Assembly (NCBI RefSeq): GCF_019091135.1
Contig: NZ_JAGXJW010000007.1
Location: 1 to 64,000 of the forward strand
Origin: Cohnella sp. GbtcB17
GTDB taxonomy: Bacteria; Bacillota; Bacilli; Paenibacillales; Paenibacillaceae
Direction of reading: 5' to 3'
Length of the DNA stretch: 64,000 nt
The notes under the pieces are model-generated. The model did not search any database. It was not told the origin of the DNA and was given only the letters and a program-made list of their open reading frames with translations. Position 1 is the stretch's first letter. Each line of letters opens with the position of its first letter. Positions 56,110-64,000 of this stretch are shown here, in pieces. A program made the translations under genes and the position numbers.

Positions 56110-57131
56110 TGGCCGCAAAGTCGATTTACGCAGCCTCGGATACGAAGCGAAGAGCGAAGGCCTGGTCCACCGTCGTCGGGTTGGCGCTGCTCGTCGTTGT
56201 CGTGTTCATCGTCAGCATGAACACCGGCTACATCCGGCTCAGTCCGCTGGACGTCGGCAAAACGCTGTTCGGCTTCGGCACGGACAAGCAATCGCTTATC
56301 CTGTTCCAGTTCCGGCTGCCCCGCATCGTCATCTCGGTGCTCGTCGGCGCCGGCTTCGCGCTGGCCGGCTGCATCCTGCAGGGCATCACGCGCAATCCGC
56401 TGGCGGATCCCGGCCTTATCGGCGTCAACTCCGGCGCGAGCCTGATGGTCATTTTGTTCGTGGCGCTGCGCCCGTCCATCAGCGCTTCCCCGCCGTATAC
56501 GCTGCCGTTTCTTGCGTTTTTTGGCGCTGCGGCCGCGGGCGCGGTCGTGTATTTCCTTGCCTACAAAAAATCGGACGGCGTCTCCGTGCTCCGCCTCGTG
56601 CTCGTAGGCATCGCGGTGCAGGCGGGCATCAGCGCGGCGATCATCGTCCTGACGCAGCGCCTGAACCCGGAGCAATACCAGTTTGCCGCGACCTGGCTCG
56701 CCGGCAGCCTGTGGGGCGCCAACTGGAAATTTGTCCTGACGCTGCTTCCTTGGATGGCGGTGCTTGTCCCGTTCGTCATGTCCAAAGCCAGGACGCTAAA
56801 TGTGCTCAGCCTGGGCGATCACCTGTCCGTGGGGCTGGGCGCCAGGCTGCAGCGCGAGCGTCTGCTGCTGCTCCTCGCGGCGGTCGCGCTTGCGGGCAGC
56901 TGCGTCGCCGTCGGCGGCGCGATCAGCTTCATCGGGCTGATCGGTCCGCATCTCGCCAGACGGCTCGTCGGCTCCAGGCACGAGATCTTGCTGGCCGCGT
57001 CCGCACTGTCCGGCAGCGTGCTGTTGATCGCGGCCGATACGATCAGCCGCGTCTCCGACACGCCGACGGGCATCATCGTCGCGATCATCGGCGCGCCGTA
57101 TTTTCTATATTTGCTGGCGCGGGCGAGATAA
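56109..57131 (+). CDS. FecCD-family iron-siderophore permease, second subunit
   Basis: 340 residues from ATG 56109, which overlaps the preceding stop (TAATG). Motifs are RLPRIVISVLVGAGFALAGCILQGITRNPLADPGLIGVNSGA (in pieces), LSLGDHLSVGLGARL, SFIGLIGPHLARRLVG and GIIVAIIGAPYFLYLLARAR. Neither a FecE-type ATPase nor a binding protein follows. Importers such as FeuBC and YfiZ-YfhA of B. subtilis use the unlinked ATPase YusV, so a distant partner is likely. Confidence 0.95.
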   Translation: MAAKSIYAASDTKRRAKAWSTVVGLALLVVVVFIVSMNTGYIRLSPLDVGKTLFGFGTDKQSLILFQFRLPRIVISVLVGAGFALAGCILQGITRNPLADPGLIGVNSGASLMVILFVALRPSISASPPYTLPFLAFFGAAAAGAVVYFLAYKKSDGVSVLRLVLVGIAVQAGISAAIIVLTQRLNPEQYQFAATWLAGSLWGANWKFVLTLLPWMAVLVPFVMSKARTLNVLSLGDHLSVGLGARLQRERLLLLLAAVALAGSCVAVGGAISFIGLIGPHLARRLVGSRHEILLAASALSGSVLLIAADTISRVSDTPTGIIVAIIGAPYFLYLLARAR

Positions 57132-57173
57132 AAGCGAGGACTCGGTCGCCGTTATTGCAGCGTTCCAATACCA

Positions 57174-57226
57174 AACAAAGGAGCCACTCGGCCGTCATTC
57201 CATGGCGGCAAGGTGACTCCTTTGTT
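57174..57226. terminator. Bidirectional terminator between the permease operon and the alpha-xylosidase
   Basis: AACAAAGGAGCCAC pairs with GTGACTCCTTTGTT (one mismatch) across an inner GCCGTC..GGCGGC region. It lies between convergent genes. Confidence 0.75.
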
Positions 57227-57243
57227 GCGTTATATGCCCAATC

Positions 57244-59592
57244 TTAAAGCTCGATAACGATACGGCGCTCGCCTGCCAGGCGGCGCAATCTCAGCCCGAG
57301 CCCGAGTCCGTCCGCCTCGGCTGCTTCGCCGCCGGTCGCAGCGCGAACGGCGGCGATGCCGCGCAGCAGCACCGACCAGTCCGCGGTATCGGCCGCTTCG
57401 CCCGTCGCCGTCACCGAGATCGTGCCACCGCTGCGCTCGGCCGTAACGCTCAGCCGCACGACGCCGTCTTCGCCGACGATATCGGCAGAGGCGTTCGCGC
57501 CGTCGCCTAGCTGGAACAGATGCAGCGTGACGCCATCCGTATAATCGTAGTCCGGACGGTCGTCGGTCGCGCCGACCGCGATGAGCGAGCCTTCGCGCGC
57601 ATACAGCGGCAGGCTCATGTAATCGTACGTCTCGCGATGCCAGGAGCCGCCCTCGACGACTTCGCCGGACAGGAAATGCGTCCATTTGCCCTTCGGCAAG
57701 TAATAAGCCGATTCGCCGTCGCTATTGAAGATCGGCGACACGAGCAGAGCGTCGCCGAGCATGAATTGGCGATCCAGGTAGTCGCAGGCCGGATCCTCGC
57801 CGAACTCGAGCAGCATCGCCCGCATCATCGGCAGTCCGATGCGGCTGGACGCGGCCGCCTGGGCGAACAGATAAGGCATGAGGCTCGTCTTCAGCTTGGT
57901 GAAGCGGCGGAGCACGTCGACCGCTTCCTCGTCGAACAGCCACGGCACCCGGTACGAGGTGCTGCCGTGCAGGCGGCTGTGGCTCGACAGCAGTCCGAAG
58001 GCGACCCAGCGCTTGTACAGGTCGGGCGTCGCGCTCTGCTCGAAGCCGCCGATGTCGTGGCTCCAGAAGCCGAAGCCCGACAGGCCGAGCGACAGGCCGC
58101 CGCGCAGGCTTTCCGCCATCGACTCGAATGTCGCCTCGCAATCCCCGCCCCAGTGTACCGGAAACTGCTGGCCGCCCGCCGTCGCCGACCGGGCGAACAG
58201 CGCCGCCTCGCCGCGTCCCTTTTTCTCCTCGAGCACGTCGAACACGACTTTGTTGTACAGCTGGGTGTAGTAGTTGTGCATCTGCTGCGGATCCGAGCCG
58301 TCGAAGTAAACGACGTCTTCTGTCGGGATTCGCTCGCCGAAGTCGGTCTTGAACGAGTCGACGCCCATGTCGATGAGCTCGCGCAGCTTGTCCCCGAACC
58401 AGCGGCAGGCGTCCGGATTCGTGAAGTCGACGATGCCCATGCCGTATTGCCACAGATCGGTCTGCCAGACGCTGCCGTCCGTCCGCTTGAGCAGGTACCC
58501 GTTCGCCATCCCTTCGTCGAACAGCTTGGAGCGCTGGGCGATATACGAGTTGATCCAGACGCAAATTTTGAGCCCCTTCGCCTTCAGCCGGTCGAGCATG
58601 CCCTTCGGGTCAGGGAATACGCGCGCGTCCCACTCGAAGTCGCACCAGTGATATTCCTTCATCCAGAAGCAGTCGAAGTGGAAGACCGACAGCGGAATAT
58701 CGCGCTGCGCCATACCGTCCACGAAGCTGTTCACGGTATCCTCGTCGTAATTCGTCGTGAACGACGTCGTCAACCACAGGCCGAACGTCCAGGAAGGAGG
58801 GAGTGCGGGCTTGCCGGTGAGCGAAGTATAGTTCGCGAGCACGTCCTTCAGCGAATCGCCGCCAATGATCATATACTCAAGCTGTTCGCCCTGCACGCTG
58901 AACTGCGTCTTCGATACCTTTTCCGAAGCGACCTCAAACGAGACGAACTCGGGATGATTGACGAACACGCCGTAGCCCCGATTCGTGACGTAGAACGGCA
59001 CGTTTTTGTACGCTTGCTCGGAAGCCGTGCCGCCGTCCTGGTTCCAGATGTCGACGCTTTGCCCGTTTTTGACGAAGGCGGAAAACCGTTCGCCCAGCCC
59101 GTATACCGTCTCGCCGACGGCCAAATCAAGCTGCTCTCGGAAATAATGAACGCCGTCCGCGCCTTTGACGAATCCGGTCTGGCGGAATCCGCTGCCCGTC
59201 AGCTTGCGACCTTTGTACGCATACGTAATGCGGAGCGGATGCGCCTTTGTTACTGTGACGCTCGTATCGCCGCTGGTCAGCGTAACCCGGTCTTCCCCGT
59301 CCTCGATCGAAACTGCAGCGCCGTTTTGGCCGCTAACGAGCGGGAACGAGCCCGGCGCAAGCCGCCTGCGTCCTTTATGCCGGTACAGCTTCACGCGGAT
59401 GACGTCGGGAAGCGGAGAGTCGAATTCGATCGTCGTGAGCGCTTCGTTCAGCGTATTGCCGCGATGCTCGAGATGGCGGTGCGGTGCGAATACGGTCAGT
59501 TTGTTCGGCGCAATATCGACACTGTGCACCTCGTAGGGTGTCAGCACCTCGAAGCCTTCGCGGGTGAGCCAGTATCCGTTGCTGAATTTCAT
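57244..59592 (-). CDS. yicI: Alpha-xylosidase, GH31 (YicI type)
   Basis: 782 residues from the ATG at 59592, with AGGAGGT nine bases upstream; a longer frame lacks this. YicI (772) releases alpha-xylose from xyloglucan oligosaccharides or isoprimeverose. The signature FHFDCFWMKEYHWCDFEWD separates it from alpha-glucosidases, and the nucleophile lies in DSFKTDFGERIPTE. PPSWTFGLWLTTSFTT, HWGGDCEATFESMAESLRGG and GFGFWSHDIGGFE complete the active site. No signal peptide. It is divergent from an AraC regulator that probably controls it. Confidence 0.94.
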   Translation of the reverse strand: MKFSNGYWLTREGFEVLTPYEVHSVDIAPNKLTVFAPHRHLEHRGNTLNEALTTIEFDSPLPDVIRVKLYRHKGRRRLAPGSFPLVSGQNGAAVSIEDGEDRVTLTSGDTSVTVTKAHPLRITYAYKGRKLTGSGFRQTGFVKGADGVHYFREQLDLAVGETVYGLGERFSAFVKNGQSVDIWNQDGGTASEQAYKNVPFYVTNRGYGVFVNHPEFVSFEVASEKVSKTQFSVQGEQLEYMIIGGDSLKDVLANYTSLTGKPALPPSWTFGLWLTTSFTTNYDEDTVNSFVDGMAQRDIPLSVFHFDCFWMKEYHWCDFEWDARVFPDPKGMLDRLKAKGLKICVWINSYIAQRSKLFDEGMANGYLLKRTDGSVWQTDLWQYGMGIVDFTNPDACRWFGDKLRELIDMGVDSFKTDFGERIPTEDVVYFDGSDPQQMHNYYTQLYNKVVFDVLEEKKGRGEAALFARSATAGGQQFPVHWGGDCEATFESMAESLRGGLSLGLSGFGFWSHDIGGFEQSATPDLYKRWVAFGLLSSHSRLHGSTSYRVPWLFDEEAVDVLRRFTKLKTSLMPYLFAQAAASSRIGLPMMRAMLLEFGEDPACDYLDRQFMLGDALLVSPIFNSDGESAYYLPKGKWTHFLSGEVVEGGSWHRETYDYMSLPLYAREGSLIAVGATDDRPDYDYTDGVTLHLFQLGDGANASADIVGEDGVVRLSVTAERSGGTISVTATGEAADTADWSVLLRGIAAVRAATGGEAAEADGLGLGLRLRRLAGERRIVIEL

Positions 59593-59719
59593 GGAATCGG
59601 ACCTCCTGTTCGAGCGGTAGGAAAACGCTCTCTTTGAGTAACATAATACCGATTGATTTATCGAATTTCTTGCAATATTATGCTTATAAATAACACGATT
59701 ATGAGGCGGATGAGTTGAC

Positions 59720-60643
59720 ATGGACAATAAATGGTTAAAGGAGGACCGCCGCCACGGCACGCCTGGCTTCCCGGTCGGCTTCTATCAGCAGGCGCGGACG
59801 CCTCAGGAAGGCATTCTCGATTTTCACTGGCACGAGGAGATCGAGTTTTTAAGGGTGACGTCCGGCCGCGCGACTTTCCAGATCGGCTTGTCCGCTTACG
59901 AAGTGTCCGCAGGAGAGGCCTTGTTCATACCCGGCGGGCTGCTGCACGGCGGATATCCCCTCGATGCTTCGGACTGCGCGTACGAAGCGCTCGTCTGCGA
60001 TCTCGGCTGGTTGGACGGCGGCCCGGACGACGCCATCTCCGTGCGCTATTTGCGCCCGCTGCAGCGCGGTCGGTCGGGACCGCCGCACCACTGGACGCCG
60101 GATACGCTTTGGGGCGCGGAGGCGATCACGGCGATCGCTGCGATTCAGGCGCTTGAGCATGCCGCGGAGCCGGTTCGAGCGCTTAGGGTCAAAGCCGGCT
60201 TGCTGAATCTGATCGCGGACCTGATCGACGCAGGCCAGTGGCAAACGCGGTCGCATTCGGACGAAGGCGACAGCCATGCGGCGGAACGGCTGAAGGAGGT
60301 TCTGGTTTATATGGAGACGAATTTCGCGCGCAAGCTAAGCCTGCGGGAGCTGGCTGACGTGGCCGGAATGAGCGAGGGGCACTTCAGCCGTACGTTCAAG
60401 GCGTATATGCGCAGGACGCCGATCGAATACCTCAACCGTCACCGTATCCGGTACGCCGCCGGCAGGCTAACCGCGTCCGATTCGACGATTTCCGAGGCGG
60501 CGCTGGAAGCGGGGTTCGATAACTTCAGCTATTTCATCAAGCTGTTCCGCAGCATCTACGGCTGTACGCCGAGAGCTTACCGGACGGCCGGCTCGGCGGG
60601 CAGAGAAGGGCCGTCGACTTCGGGGGAAATGAAAAAGGAATAG
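59720..60643 (+). CDS. AraC-family regulator, probably of the alpha-xylosidase
   Basis: 307 residues. An N-terminal cupin domain (FHWHEEIEFLRVTSGRATFQI, SAGEALFIPGGLLHGGYP) is the likely sugar sensor. The C-terminal 100 residues are two helix-turn-helix motifs (LSLRELADVAGMSEGHFSRTFKAYMRRTPIEYLNRHRI in pieces, then ISEAALEAGFDNFSYFIKLFRSIYGCTPRAYR). It is divergent from yicI over a 127-base AT-rich gap in which I could not fix promoters. Confidence 0.92.
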   Translation: MDNKWLKEDRRHGTPGFPVGFYQQARTPQEGILDFHWHEEIEFLRVTSGRATFQIGLSAYEVSAGEALFIPGGLLHGGYPLDASDCAYEALVCDLGWLDGGPDDAISVRYLRPLQRGRSGPPHHWTPDTLWGAEAITAIAAIQALEHAAEPVRALRVKAGLLNLIADLIDAGQWQTRSHSDEGDSHAAERLKEVLVYMETNFARKLSLRELADVAGMSEGHFSRTFKAYMRRTPIEYLNRHRIRYAAGRLTASDSTISEAALEAGFDNFSYFIKLFRSIYGCTPRAYRTAGSAGREGPSTSGEMKKE

Positions 60644-60672
60644 CGCCGCAAAGACGCCATTCCTCTTTAAGT
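60634..60672. terminator. Bidirectional terminator between the AraC gene and the DUF2627 gene
   Basis: AAAAAGGAATAGCG pairs with CGCCATTCCTCTTT (one mismatch). It overlaps the araC-type stop codon and separates convergent genes. Confidence 0.7.
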
Positions 60673-60987
60673 TTATTGGCCGCCCGACTTGCTGCCGTCG
60701 CGTGGAGGACGCGGAGGGCGCTTCGCGCGGAAGCGCGGCGACACGTAATTGTGCTTGCGATCGCGGAAAAAAATCCAGCCGCCGATAAAGCCGACGCCGG
60801 CGAGGAACAGGATAAATCCAAGCAAAAAGCGCCATAGGTCAAAATGGGGATCCGGCAGATTCACGTTTCCGAACTGCGCGAAATACTCGAACAAGGCGTC
60901 CTTCATCAGCAGGAAGCCGTAAGTGGCGGCGATGCCGGGTACAACGAGCAAGAGAATGGCGATCAAGCGCGAGATGACGAGCTTCAA
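60673..60987 (-). CDS. yqzF: DUF2627 family membrane protein (YqzF-like)
   Basis: 104 residues, TTG start with GGAAGGTGG upstream. Two membrane helices (LIAILLLVVPGIAATYGFLLMKD in outline, and FLLGFILFLAGVGFIGGWIFF) are followed by RDRKHNYVSPRF and a basic tail. This is the pattern of DUF2627. In B. subtilis yqzF lies next to the bkd operon, and here it lies divergent to lpd-bkdAA, so the symbol is supported by context. Confidence 0.85.
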   Translation of the reverse strand: MKLVISRLIAILLLVVPGIAATYGFLLMKDALFEYFAQFGNVNLPDPHFDLWRFLLGFILFLAGVGFIGGWIFFRDRKHNYVSPRFRAKRPPRPPRDGSKSGGQ

Positions 60988-61144
60988 CGGTCATGTCCAC
61001 CTTCCTGTTCTATGCTCTAATGATAGCGATTTATCGAGAATATGTCCATTGTAAATGAGAACGTATTGGACAAGTGTCCATCGTATCGTTCGGCTTTAAC
61101 AAAACTGGTTGGAAATGGGGAGGCGCCCGCTGCGTCGCGGCGAA

Positions 61145-61173
61145 CTTTTTTGTTGCGTCGACAGGCGCTATAA
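61145..61173 (+). promoter_or_regulatory. Probable promoter of the lpd gene
   Basis: TATAAT at 61168-61173 with a T-rich -35 position (61145-61150). The 5' leader of about 100 bases contains no feature I recognise. No -24/-12 sigma-54 promoter is visible, unlike the SigL-dependent bkd operon of B. subtilis. Confidence 0.5.
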
Positions 61174-61279
61174 TGAGAGGGTCGGCAGAAATTCAGGAAA
61201 ACGTCGAATTTTTCGAAAACGCCAGGCCCTATATACATATTTATGCTGCCCCAAAGCCTAATTTTCCGGAGGAACCTTC

Positions 61280-62719
61280 ATGCCAATCGAAGTCGATGTC
61301 GCCATTCTCGGCGGCGGTCCCGGCGGGTATACCGCCGCCGTTCGCGCCGCTCAAGCCGGACGAAGCGTAGTCATTATCGAAAAGGACAAGCTCGGCGGTA
61401 CCTGCCTGCATCGCGGCTGCATCCCGAGCAAAGCGCTGCTTCGCAGCGCAGAAGTGTACGCTACCGTTCGGGGCGCCGAAGCTTACGGTATTCGTCTAGC
61501 CGAGGGCCAAGCGGCCAGCGTGGATTGGAGCGCCGTCATGAACCGCAAGGATGGCGTCGTCGCCCAGCTTCACAAGGGCGTAGAAGCGCTTATGAAGCAG
61601 AATCGCATCCAGGTCATTAAAGGCGCGGGCCGACTGACGGGTCCGTCGATCTTTTCTCCGCGCGGCGGCGCCGTCGCCGTCGAGCTCGAGGACGGGGAGT
61701 CCGAGACCGTCGTGCCCCGTCATCTCATTCTGGCGACGGGCTCGCGTCCGCGCAAAATAGAAGGGCTGCCGTACGACGGGACAAGCGTCGTGACGAGCGA
61801 CGAGGCATTGACGTGGCCGTCGCGGCCGGCCAGCGCGATTATCGTCGGCGGCGGCGTCATCGGCGTCGAATGGGCGTCGCTGCTCGGCGACTTCGGCACG
61901 ACCGTGACGCTCGTAGAGACGGCGGACCGCCTGCTGCCCGGCGAGGACAAGGACATCTCGTCGGAGCTGGCGCGACAGCTTGAGAAGCGGGGCGTGAAGC
62001 TGCTTCTGGGCGCCAAGCTGGACGCCTCGTCCTGCGCCGTGACGGAGGGAAGCGTCTCCGTCCGTGTCGAGACAGCTGCCGGAGACGCCGCGACGCTCGA
62101 AGCGGAGCGCATGCTCGTATCCGTGGGCCGCATTGGCAACGTCGAGAACCTCGGCTTCGAAAATACGGACGTCAAGGCGAGCGGCGGCTTCGTGACGGTC
62201 AACCCGGCGACGCTGCAAACCGGGGAGCCGCACATCTACGCCGTCGGCGGCGTCATCGGCGGCGTGCAGCTGGCTCATGCGGCGATGCACGAGGCGGAGG
62301 CGGCGGTCGCGCACATTCTCGGGCAGCCGATCCCCCGCGCGCCAGACCGGGATGTGCCGCGGGCGATCTACAGCCGGCCGGAGGCGGCGGCCATCGGCTG
62401 GACCGAAGCGGCGGCCAAGGCCGCCGGCTTCGAGACGCGCGCGGTGAAGCTGCCGATGCGCATCTTCGGCAAGGCGCTCGTGTACGGCGAGTCCGAAGGC
62501 TTCGCGAAGGCGGTCGCCGACCGGAAGACGGGCGATCTGCTCGGCGTCCATCTCGTCGGTCCCCATGCGACCGACCTGATCGCCGAAGCCTCGCTCGCGA
62601 AGCTGCTCGATGCGGTGCCGTGGGAGATCGGCCGCGCCATTCATCCGCATCCGACGTTGTCGGAGGCGATGCAAGAAGTGATGCAGGCCGTCTCCGGCTC
62701 CGCGTCGCACGGTTCATAA
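61280..62719 (+). CDS. lpdA: Dihydrolipoyl dehydrogenase of the branched-chain 2-oxoacid complex
   Basis: 479 residues. FAD-binding GGGPGGYTAAVRAAQAG, redox-active disulfide GGTCLHRGCIPSKALL (Cys about 45 and 50), NAD-binding IIVGGGVIGVEWASLLGDFG, and the C-terminal IHPHPTLSEAMQEV with the catalytic His-Glu region. It reoxidises lipoyl groups of the E2 subunit. With bkdAA following it is the LpdV equivalent. ATG start with CCGGAGGAA upstream. Confidence 0.94.
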   Translation: MPIEVDVAILGGGPGGYTAAVRAAQAGRSVVIIEKDKLGGTCLHRGCIPSKALLRSAEVYATVRGAEAYGIRLAEGQAASVDWSAVMNRKDGVVAQLHKGVEALMKQNRIQVIKGAGRLTGPSIFSPRGGAVAVELEDGESETVVPRHLILATGSRPRKIEGLPYDGTSVVTSDEALTWPSRPASAIIVGGGVIGVEWASLLGDFGTTVTLVETADRLLPGEDKDISSELARQLEKRGVKLLLGAKLDASSCAVTEGSVSVRVETAAGDAATLEAERMLVSVGRIGNVENLGFENTDVKASGGFVTVNPATLQTGEPHIYAVGGVIGGVQLAHAAMHEAEAAVAHILGQPIPRAPDRDVPRAIYSRPEAAAIGWTEAAAKAAGFETRAVKLPMRIFGKALVYGESEGFAKAVADRKTGDLLGVHLVGPHATDLIAEASLAKLLDAVPWEIGRAIHPHPTLSEAMQEVMQAVSGSASHGS

Positions 62720-62997
62720 CACAAGCAGCGCCGGGCTGTCGCCGCGGCGCTGCGCGCACGCGGTTTCGCCCGTTGACTCAGGCGAGACCGTTTTGCGTTG
62801 CGGAGCCGGCCGGAGACACGGGGCCCTCCCTTGATCGTTGCGAGGCTGAGCTAATCACCAGTCTCGCGGGTACGCGGTTTCTTTTTAGAACGCGCCGCTG
62901 TATAATAGGTTCTAGGTTCAAGTATTAAGACCAGGTTATAACACTAACGACAACTCCTTCAACGAAACCTAAAATTGAAAGCCGGGAGGGACGCTTC
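62720..62997 (+). other. Intergenic region between lpd and bkdAA
   Basis: No gene. A GCAGCGCCG/CGGCGCTGC hairpin near 62726-62755 has no T run, so it is not a convincing terminator. TATAAT at 62901-62906 with TTTCTT 17 bases upstream may be a promoter for bkdAA, leaving a leader of about 85 bases. GGGAGGG precedes the bkdAA ATG. Confidence 0.5.
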
Positions 62998-64000
62998 ATG
63001 ACCCAGAAAGGCAGCGTAGAACGGCAAGCGCGGCATACCGAGCTGGGCTTGACGGACGAGCGGGCCGTCGCCATGTACGAGACGATGATGCTCGCGCGCA
63101 AATTCGACGAGCGCGGCCAGGTGCTGCAGCGCGCCGGGAAGGTGAACTTCCATATATCGGGCATTACGCAAGAGCCGTCGCAGGTGGCGATGGGGTTTGC
63201 GATGGACCGCGACAAGGATTGGTTTTTGCCCTATTACCGCGATTACGGCCTCGTGCTGACGGTCGGCATGACCGTCAAGGAGCTCATGCTGGCGCTATTC
63301 GGCAAAGGCGAGGACCCGAACAGCGCAGGACGCCAGATGTCCGCGCACTTCGGCTGCCGCCGTCTGCGCATCGCGACGGGCTCAAGCCCCGTCACGACGC
63401 AGGTGCCGCATGCGGTCGGCTTCGCGCTCGCCTCGAAGATCCGCGGCGAATCGTCCGTGGCGATCGTCACGTTCGGCGAAGGCTCCAGCAACCAGGGCGA
63501 CTTTCACGAAGGCTGCAATTTCGCGGGCGTCCAGAAGCTGCCGGTCATCTTCGTTTGCGAAAATAACGGCTATGCGATCTCGGTGCCGCTGTCCAAGCAG
63601 ACGGCCGGCCGTATCAGCGACCGTGCGCTCGGTTACGGTTTCCCGGGCATTCGAGTCGACGGCCACGATCCGCTTGAGGTTTACCGTGTATTTCGCGAAG
63701 CGCATGAGCGTGCGCTGGCGGGCGAAGGCCCGACGCTCGTCGAGATCATGACGTACCGCGTCACGCCGCACTCGACGTCGGACAACGATATGGCGTACAG
63801 GACGAAGGAAGAGGTCGACGAAAATCGGGAGAAGGACGCGCTCCCGGCATTCCGCGCGTATTTGGAGCAGCTCGGGCTGTGGTCCGACGCGCAGGAGCAG
63901 GCGCTTCAGCAGCGCATCCGCAAGGAGCTCGACGAGGCGACGGCGTATGCCGAGCAGGCGCCGTATCAGTCGGCGGAGGACGCCTTCCGCTACGTGTACG
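62998..64000 (+). CDS. bkdAA: Branched-chain 2-oxoacid dehydrogenase E1 alpha subunit (3' truncated by window)
   Basis: ATG at 62998 behind GGGAGGG; 334 residues are visible and the frame is open to the window end. It decarboxylates 2-oxoacids of valine, leucine and isoleucine, feeding branched-chain fatty acid synthesis. The thiamine diphosphate motif is GEGSSNQGDFHEGCNFAGV...KLPVIFVCENNGYA, given in pieces. GSSPVTTQVPHAVG is near residue 128, and the phosphorylation-loop region reads YRVTPHSTSDN. E1 beta and E2 should follow outside the window. Confidence 0.95.
   Translation, partial: MTQKGSVERQARHTELGLTDERAVAMYETMMLARKFDERGQVLQRAGKVNFHISGITQEPSQVAMGFAMDRDKDWFLPYYRDYGLVLTVGMTVKELMLALFGKGEDPNSAGRQMSAHFGCRRLRIATGSSPVTTQVPHAVGFALASKIRGESSVAIVTFGEGSSNQGDFHEGCNFAGVQKLPVIFVCENNGYAISVPLSKQTAGRISDRALGYGFPGIRVDGHDPLEVYRVFREAHERALAGEGPTLVEIMTYRVTPHSTSDNDMAYRTKEEVDENREKDALPAFRAYLEQLGLWSDAQEQALQQRIRKELDEATAYAEQAPYQSAEDAFRYVY

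Noticed and set aside
57520..59637. 705-codon plus-strand frame opposite the alpha-xylosidase
   Set aside because: It is a shadow of the GH31 gene, whose motifs are unambiguous. The translation is Arg/Ala/Val-rich without any recognisable domain.
59593..59719. Divergent promoters for yicI and the AraC gene
   Set aside because: TTGCAA and TATAAA occur but with spacing of nine bases. No pair with proper spacing was found on either strand.

Overview
The window is a 64 kb stretch of chromosome from a GC-rich, endospore-forming member of the Firmicutes, most likely Paenibacillaceae (Cohnella/Paenibacillus type). The evidence is the gene content: spoIIIAA-AH, spoIVB, spo0A, a gerP operon, splB and yjcZ. 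Gene order also follows the Bacillus subtilis yqh-yqi region closely. Strong AGGAGG ribosome binding sites, frequent TTG and GTG starts and a T-box leader point the same way. There is no rRNA, tRNA, insertion sequence, prophage or CRISPR array that I can see.

Layout. 1-6.5 kb: glycogen cluster (3' end of glgB, then glgC, glgD, glgA) followed by a GH15 glucoamylase-type enzyme. 6.6-9.8 kb: a DUF1361 membrane protein, a zinc-ribbon protein and an orphan PucR-type regulator with two GlnR/TnrA-like sites upstream. 9.9-12.6 kb: spore genes, namely a 39-residue YjcZ protein and gerPA-B-C-D-E on the minus strand behind a good sigma-K promoter, with an Hsp20-like protein divergent to them. 12.7-20.2 kb: a small membrane protein, yidD, a T-box leader and metG, an orphan hybrid histidine kinase, ccdA and splB.

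20.4-50.6 kb: the conserved block mntR-yqhO-yqhP-yqhQ-yqhR-aroQ-yqhT-efp-(aspartokinase, coiled-coil protein)-yqhV-spoIIIAA..AH-accB-accC-yqhY-amaP-DUF2273-nusB-folD-xseA-xseB-ispA-dxs-tlyA-hyp-argR-recN-spoIVB-spo0A. It combines translation factors, the mother-cell SpoIIIA channel, lipid and isoprenoid synthesis, DNA repair and control of sporulation. 50.8-60.6 kb: accessory genes between spo0A and the bkd region: a CE7 esterase, a membrane-anchored PrsA-like foldase, a Fur-boxed operon (ABC exporter-fold protein plus two FecCD permeases), a GH31 alpha-xylosidase and its divergent AraC regulator. 60.7-64 kb: a DUF2627 protein, lpd and the start of bkdAA for branched-chain 2-oxoacid oxidation.

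The most striking observation is an in-frame TAG at codon 40 of spo0A (49902-49904). Its start, ribosome binding site, sigma-H promoter, 0A boxes and the rest of the reading frame look normal. If the base is real, this otherwise fully equipped spore former should be blocked at the entry to sporulation. If not, it is a single-base sequence error. No wholly novel multigene system is evident. The Fur-controlled transporter set, the gerP operon without a recognisable gerPF and the nitrogen-type operators before the PucR regulator are the next best leads.
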